The notes under the pieces were generated by a model. It did no database searches and had not been told where the DNA came from. It saw only the letters and a list, made by a program, of their open reading frames with translations. Shown piece by piece: positions 5,926-8,042 of a stretch of DNA of 8,042 nt. The DNA lies in the NCBI GenBank assembly GCA_017548175.1, contig JAFYMZ010000042.1, positions 1-8,042 on the forward strand. Reading direction: 5' to 3'. The number at the start of each line of letters is the position of its first letter. Within the stretch, counting starts at the first letter, position 1. The translations under genes and the position numbers were made by a program. This DNA comes from Clostridia bacterium (GTDB lineage Bacteria > Bacillota_A > Clostridia > Oscillospirales > Butyricicoccaceae).

Positions 5926-6762
5926 ATGGCAGGAAAATTGTATGTGGTAGCCACCCCCATCGGCAATCTGGGTGACTTTTCTCCCCGTGCGGTGGAGACC
6001 CTGAACAGCGTGGATTTCATCGCCGCCGAAGACACCCGCGTGGGTGCCCGGCTGCTGAGCCATTTCGGCATCGGCAAGCCGCAGGTCAGTTATTTTGAAC
6101 ACAATCGCAAGGCCAAGGGCGACTACATCGCCGATCGCATCGAGGCGGGTGAGAACTGCGCCATCATCACCGATGCCGGCACCCCTGCCATCTCCGACCC
6201 CGGCACCGATCTGGTGGCACTGTGCGCCGCCCGCGGCATTCAGGTGGTGGGTGTTCCCGGCTGCAGCGCCGTGGTCACCGCCCTGTCGGTATCCGGTATG
6301 GACACCGGCCGCTTCACCTTCGAGGGGTTCCTGTCCACCAACAACAAGAACCGCCGCGAGCATCTGGAAGAGGTGCGAAACGAGCGCCGCACCATGGTCT
6401 TTTACGAAGCCCCCCACAAACTGCTGCGCACGCTGGAAGATATGCTGGCCGCGTGGGGCGACCGCCCCATCGCCCTGTGCCGCGAACTGACCAAGATGTA
6501 CGAAGAGGTGCGCCGTACCACGCTGGCAGAAGCGGTGGAGTATTATAAAGAAAACGCGCCCCGTGGCGAGTTTGTGCTGGTCATCGGCGGCTGCACCGCC
6601 CCGGTGGAGCCGGAGACTCCCGTGGATCTGCTGGCCGAGGTGGCGCAGCGGATGGAGGACGGCATGAGCCTGATGAGCGCCGTAAAGGAAGTCTCCCGCC
6701 TGCACAACAGTCCGAAAAATGCCCTGTACCGTCAGGCGCTGGAGCGCTTTGGCGACCGATAA
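5926..6762 (+). CDS. rsmI: 16S rRNA (cytidine-1402 2'-O)-methyltransferase
   Basis: RsmI uses SAM to methylate the ribose of C1402 in 16S rRNA, a base in the ribosomal P site that is also N4-methylated by RsmH. The 278-residue product has the tetrapyrrole-methylase-type fold with the full set of family motifs: ATPIGNLGD (9-17), AEDTR (34-38), DAGTPAISDPG (83-93), GVPGCSAVVTAL (109-120), FEGFL (132-136), YEAPHKL (160-166) and RELTK (186-190). A short C-terminal helical domain ends in the typical SPKNALYRQAL. ATG 5926 was chosen because GGAG (5917-5920) lies 5 bases upstream; the open frame reaches TTG 5905, but without a good ribosome binding site. It follows the TrmN6-like gene closely, and its stop codon overlaps the trmO ribosome binding site, so all three genes are probably co-transcribed. 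Confidence 0.95.
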   Translation: MAGKLYVVATPIGNLGDFSPRAVETLNSVDFIAAEDTRVGARLLSHFGIGKPQVSYFEHNRKAKGDYIADRIEAGENCAIITDAGTPAISDPGTDLVALCAARGIQVVGVPGCSAVVTALSVSGMDTGRFTFEGFLSTNNKNRREHLEEVRNERRTMVFYEAPHKLLRTLEDMLAAWGDRPIALCRELTKMYEEVRRTTLAEAVEYYKENAPRGEFVLVIGGCTAPVEPETPVDLLAEVAQRMEDGMSLMSAVKEVSRLHNSPKNALYRQALERFGDR

Positions 6763-6772
6763 GGAGGCCCCT

Positions 6773-7453
6773 ATGAAGATCATCGCCCGGATCCGAACCG
6801 ATTTCCCCACCAAGTTCGGCATCCCCCGGCAGCCGCGCCTGGCCGAGCATCTCAAGGCCGCCATCGTGCTGGAGCCGGAATACCGCGACCGCAACGCCCT
6901 GCGCGGCTTGGAAGGCTTTTCCCACATCTGGCTGGTGTGGCAGTTCTCCGAAGCCGTGCGCGACACTTGGTCGCCTATGGTCAAGCCGCCCCGTCTGGGC
7001 GGCAACAAGCGGATGGGCGTCTTTGCCACCCGTTCGCCCTTCCGTCCCAACCCCATCGGTCTGTCGGCGGTAAAACTGCTGGGCATCGGCGACGAACCCG
7101 GCCTTGGCCCCGTGCTCTATGTTTCGGGTGCCGACCTGATGGACGGCACGCCCATTTATGACATCAAACCCTACCTGCCGCTGGCCGACTGCATCCCCGA
7201 AGCCACCGACGGCTTTGCCGCCGAGACCCGGGACCATTGCCTGCAGGTGGTGTTCCCCCGGGAATGGCTGGAAATGATCCCCGAAAGCAAGCGCCCCGCG
7301 CTGTTCGAAGTGCTGGAGCAGGACCCCCGTCCCGGCTATCAGGATGACCCCACCCGCCGCTACGGCTTTGCATTTTCCGGCTTTGACGTGCGCTTCACCG
7401 TGCGGGATGACGTGCTGACCGTCTGTGAGATCGTAAAACTGAAAACAATGTGA
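6773..7453 (+). CDS. trmO: tRNA (N6-threonylcarbamoyladenosine(37)-N6)-methyltransferase TrmO
   Basis: TrmO (YaeB/TsaA, UPF0066) uses SAM to methylate t6A37 to m6t6A37, next to the anticodon of certain ANN-decoding tRNAs, notably tRNA-Thr in E. coli. The product is 226 residues, close to the E. coli length. It shows the family beta-barrel motifs LEGFSHIWLVW (46-56), the very conserved GVFATRSPFRPNPIGLS (82-98) and DLMDGTPIYDIKPYLP (121-136), followed by DPRPGYQ (184-190) and a C-terminal FSGFDVRF region. ATG 6773 has a strong AAGGAGG (6761-6767) 5 bases upstream that overlaps the rsmI stop, indicating tight coupling. No hairpin terminator follows the stop, so some transcripts may run into the ilvB leader. 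t6A itself is made by the TsaBCDE enzymes, which are not in this window. Confidence 0.93.
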   Translation: MKIIARIRTDFPTKFGIPRQPRLAEHLKAAIVLEPEYRDRNALRGLEGFSHIWLVWQFSEAVRDTWSPMVKPPRLGGNKRMGVFATRSPFRPNPIGLSAVKLLGIGDEPGLGPVLYVSGADLMDGTPIYDIKPYLPLADCIPEATDGFAAETRDHCLQVVFPREWLEMIPESKRPALFEVLEQDPRPGYQDDPTRRYGFAFSGFDVRFTVRDDVLTVCEIVKLKTM

Positions 7454-7486
7454 AAAAATAAACTTGAATTCTTTACCGGAAACCAG

Positions 7487-7515
7487 TTGACAGGCAGCTT
7501 TGCGCGTGATATAAA
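7487..7515 (+). promoter_or_regulatory. Promoter of the T-box/ilvB transcript
   Basis: TTGACA (7487-7492) and TATAAA (7510-7515) are spaced by 17 bases, and TGA (7507-7509) makes an extended -10. Transcription should start near 7522, about 20 bases before stem I of the T-box. The promoter lies 33 bases after the trmO stop, with no terminator between. Confidence 0.87.
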
Positions 7516-7540
7516 AGAAATAATCGACAACTGAAATACA

Positions 7541-7807
7541 AAGGCTATGACGAAGACGGTCGGGAATGCAGATCTCAGAGAGTCGGACGGTTGCTGCGAG
7601 TCCGATATCTGCCGTACCACAAGACCTATCACTTCCAAGCCGATGGGCCGAACCCCGCAAGGGCAGTAGATCCATCCGTATTGCCGCGTTAAGGCATAAG
7701 AGTTGATGGACTCTGAGGGGCAGTTGACCTGCAATTTGAGTGGTACCGCGAGTGCGATTTTCGCACCCGTCTCAAAGATTACTTTGGGACGGGTGCGTTT
7801 TGTTTTT
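7541..7807 (+). promoter_or_regulatory. T-box riboswitch leader of ilvB, probable tRNA-Ile sensor
   Basis: This leader RNA should bind uncharged tRNA and then allow ilvB transcription. Stem I has base GGCT/AGCC (7543-7546 with 7638-7641), GAAG/CTTC (7552-7555 with 7632-7635), GCAGAT/ATCTGC (7568-7573 with 7607-7612) and TCGGAC/GTCCGA (7583-7588 with 7600-7605). It carries the AGAGAG bulge and apical GGTTGCTGCGA loop that grip the tRNA elbow. ATC at 7628-7630, directly before ACTTCCAAGC, is at the usual specifier place and reads isoleucine. Stem II (7642-7646 with 7672-7676) has an AGTA/GAA S-turn. The antiterminator pairs TTGAG (7736-7740) and GCG (7748-7750) with CGT-CTCAA (7768-7775) around the bulge TGGTACC (7741-7747); UGGU would pair with an ACCA tRNA end, fitting discriminator A. 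The competing terminator is at 7762-7807. The T-box identity is certain; the Ile call is probable, since the stem I AGTA motif is not clear. Confidence 0.94.
7762..7807 (+). terminator. T-box-controlled terminator before ilvB
   Basis: Positions 7762-7777 pair with 7782-7797 in a 16-bp stem containing one G-U pair and a four-base ATTA loop, followed by TTTTGTTTTT. The 5' arm contains the CGT-CTCAA segment needed by the antiterminator, so the two folds exclude each other. When tRNA is charged, this hairpin should stop transcription before ilvB. Confidence 0.93.
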
Positions 7808-7857
7808 GTGTGCAATCCACCCCCCTCACGCAAACGCGTAAGAAAGGATTGATTGAA

Positions 7858-8042
7858 ATGTTATTATCCGGTGCTGACATCATCGTCAGAACCCTCATCG
7901 AACAGGGCTGTGAGACCGTATTCGGTTATCCCGGCGGACAGGTCATCGACCTGTACGACTCTCTGTACCGCTATCAGGCAGAGATCCGCCACGTGCTGAC
8001 TGCCCACGAGCAGGGCGCTGCCCATGCCGCAGACGGCTATGC
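7858..8042 (+). CDS. ilvB: Acetolactate synthase large (catalytic) subunit (partial, C-terminus off the window)
   Basis: Only the first 61 codons are present. They encode the N-terminal thiamine-diphosphate-binding (PYR) domain of acetohydroxyacid synthase: GADIIVRTLIEQGCETVFGYPGG is split across residues 5-27, and HEQGAAHAADGY is at 50-61. E51 in HEQGA is the conserved glutamate that activates the thiamine cofactor. The enzyme condenses pyruvate with pyruvate or 2-ketobutyrate in the first shared step of valine, leucine and isoleucine synthesis. ATG 7858 follows AAAGGA (7843-7848) by 9 bases. The T-box leader upstream marks it as the biosynthetic enzyme rather than the catabolic acetoin-forming type. 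The small subunit ilvN and ilvC may follow outside the window. Other thiamine-dependent decarboxylases share the fold, but the FGYPGG and HEQGAAHAADGY sequence is typical of IlvB. Confidence 0.94.
   Translation, partial: MLLSGADIIVRTLIEQGCETVFGYPGGQVIDLYDSLYRYQAEIRHVLTAHEQGAAHAADGY

Noticed and set aside
5833..7675. Long minus-strand open frames across rsmI, trmO and the T-box
   Set aside because: They run antisense to genes with full family motifs and, at the right end, across a structured regulatory RNA; no start signals were seen.
7360..7833. Minus-strand frame spanning the ilvB leader as a possible small gene
   Set aside because: The region is fully explained by a promoter, T-box and terminator on the plus strand, and the frame extends antisense into trmO.
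1..8042. CRISPR array, insertion sequence, phage or tRNA genes
   Set aside because: No direct-repeat array, transposase or integrase motif, terminal repeat, or tRNA cloverleaf was seen; every coding region has a housekeeping or near-housekeeping assignment.

Overview
The window looks like chromosomal DNA from a GC-rich, Gram-positive anaerobe of the class Clostridia, possibly the Faecalibacterium/Gemmiger/Subdoligranulum part of the Oscillospiraceae; the genus is inference. Pointers are the rpmH-rnpA-yidD order, strong AGGAGG-type ribosome binding sites, near-consensus sigma-A promoters in AT-rich gaps, a tRNA-sensing T-box leader ahead of ilvB, and a LysM-G5-M23 cell-wall peptidase. No phage, transposon, CRISPR or defence genes were seen.

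Layout. Positions 1-787 (minus strand) hold rpmH (ribosomal protein L34), rnpA (RNase P protein) and the start of yidD (cut by the window edge). A strong hairpin terminator lies between rpmH and rnpA, and rnpA overlaps yidD. A well-formed promoter drives rpmH. dnaA, which often sits beside rpmH, is absent; the divergent neighbour is instead a small SLOG-superfamily (YpsA/DUF1273-like) gene at 1074-1544. That gene converges on a membrane-anchored M23 peptidase gene (1627-3297, minus) across a shared 15-bp hairpin. Upstream of the peptidase, and also on the minus strand, is an ABC-F translation factor gene (3428-5026) with its own promoter and terminator.

From 5188 the plus strand carries a compact run of three RNA methyltransferase genes: a TrmN6/YabB-like tRNA adenine methyltransferase, rsmI (16S rRNA C1402 ribose methylation) and trmO (N6 methylation of t6A37 in tRNA). 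Each has a good ribosome binding site and they probably form one transcript. After trmO comes a roughly 400-base leader with a near-perfect promoter and a complete T-box riboswitch, followed by the start of ilvB (acetolactate synthase large subunit), cut by the right edge. The proposed specifier codon is ATC (Ile), and the UGGU bulge fits a tRNA with discriminator A, so the leader should couple ilvB expression to uncharged tRNA-Ile.

Most of the window serves translation: ribosomal protein, tRNA processing, ribosome-bound ATPase, and tRNA and rRNA modification next to the decoding site. I see no convincing wholly new system. The points most worth a second look are the ABC-F protein, whose lost motifs all map to one of its two composite ATP sites; palindromes inside two promoters; the T-box with an unusual specifier loop and a possible second hairpin over the ilvB ribosome binding site; and the terminator between rpmH and rnpA with no obvious rnpA promoter.
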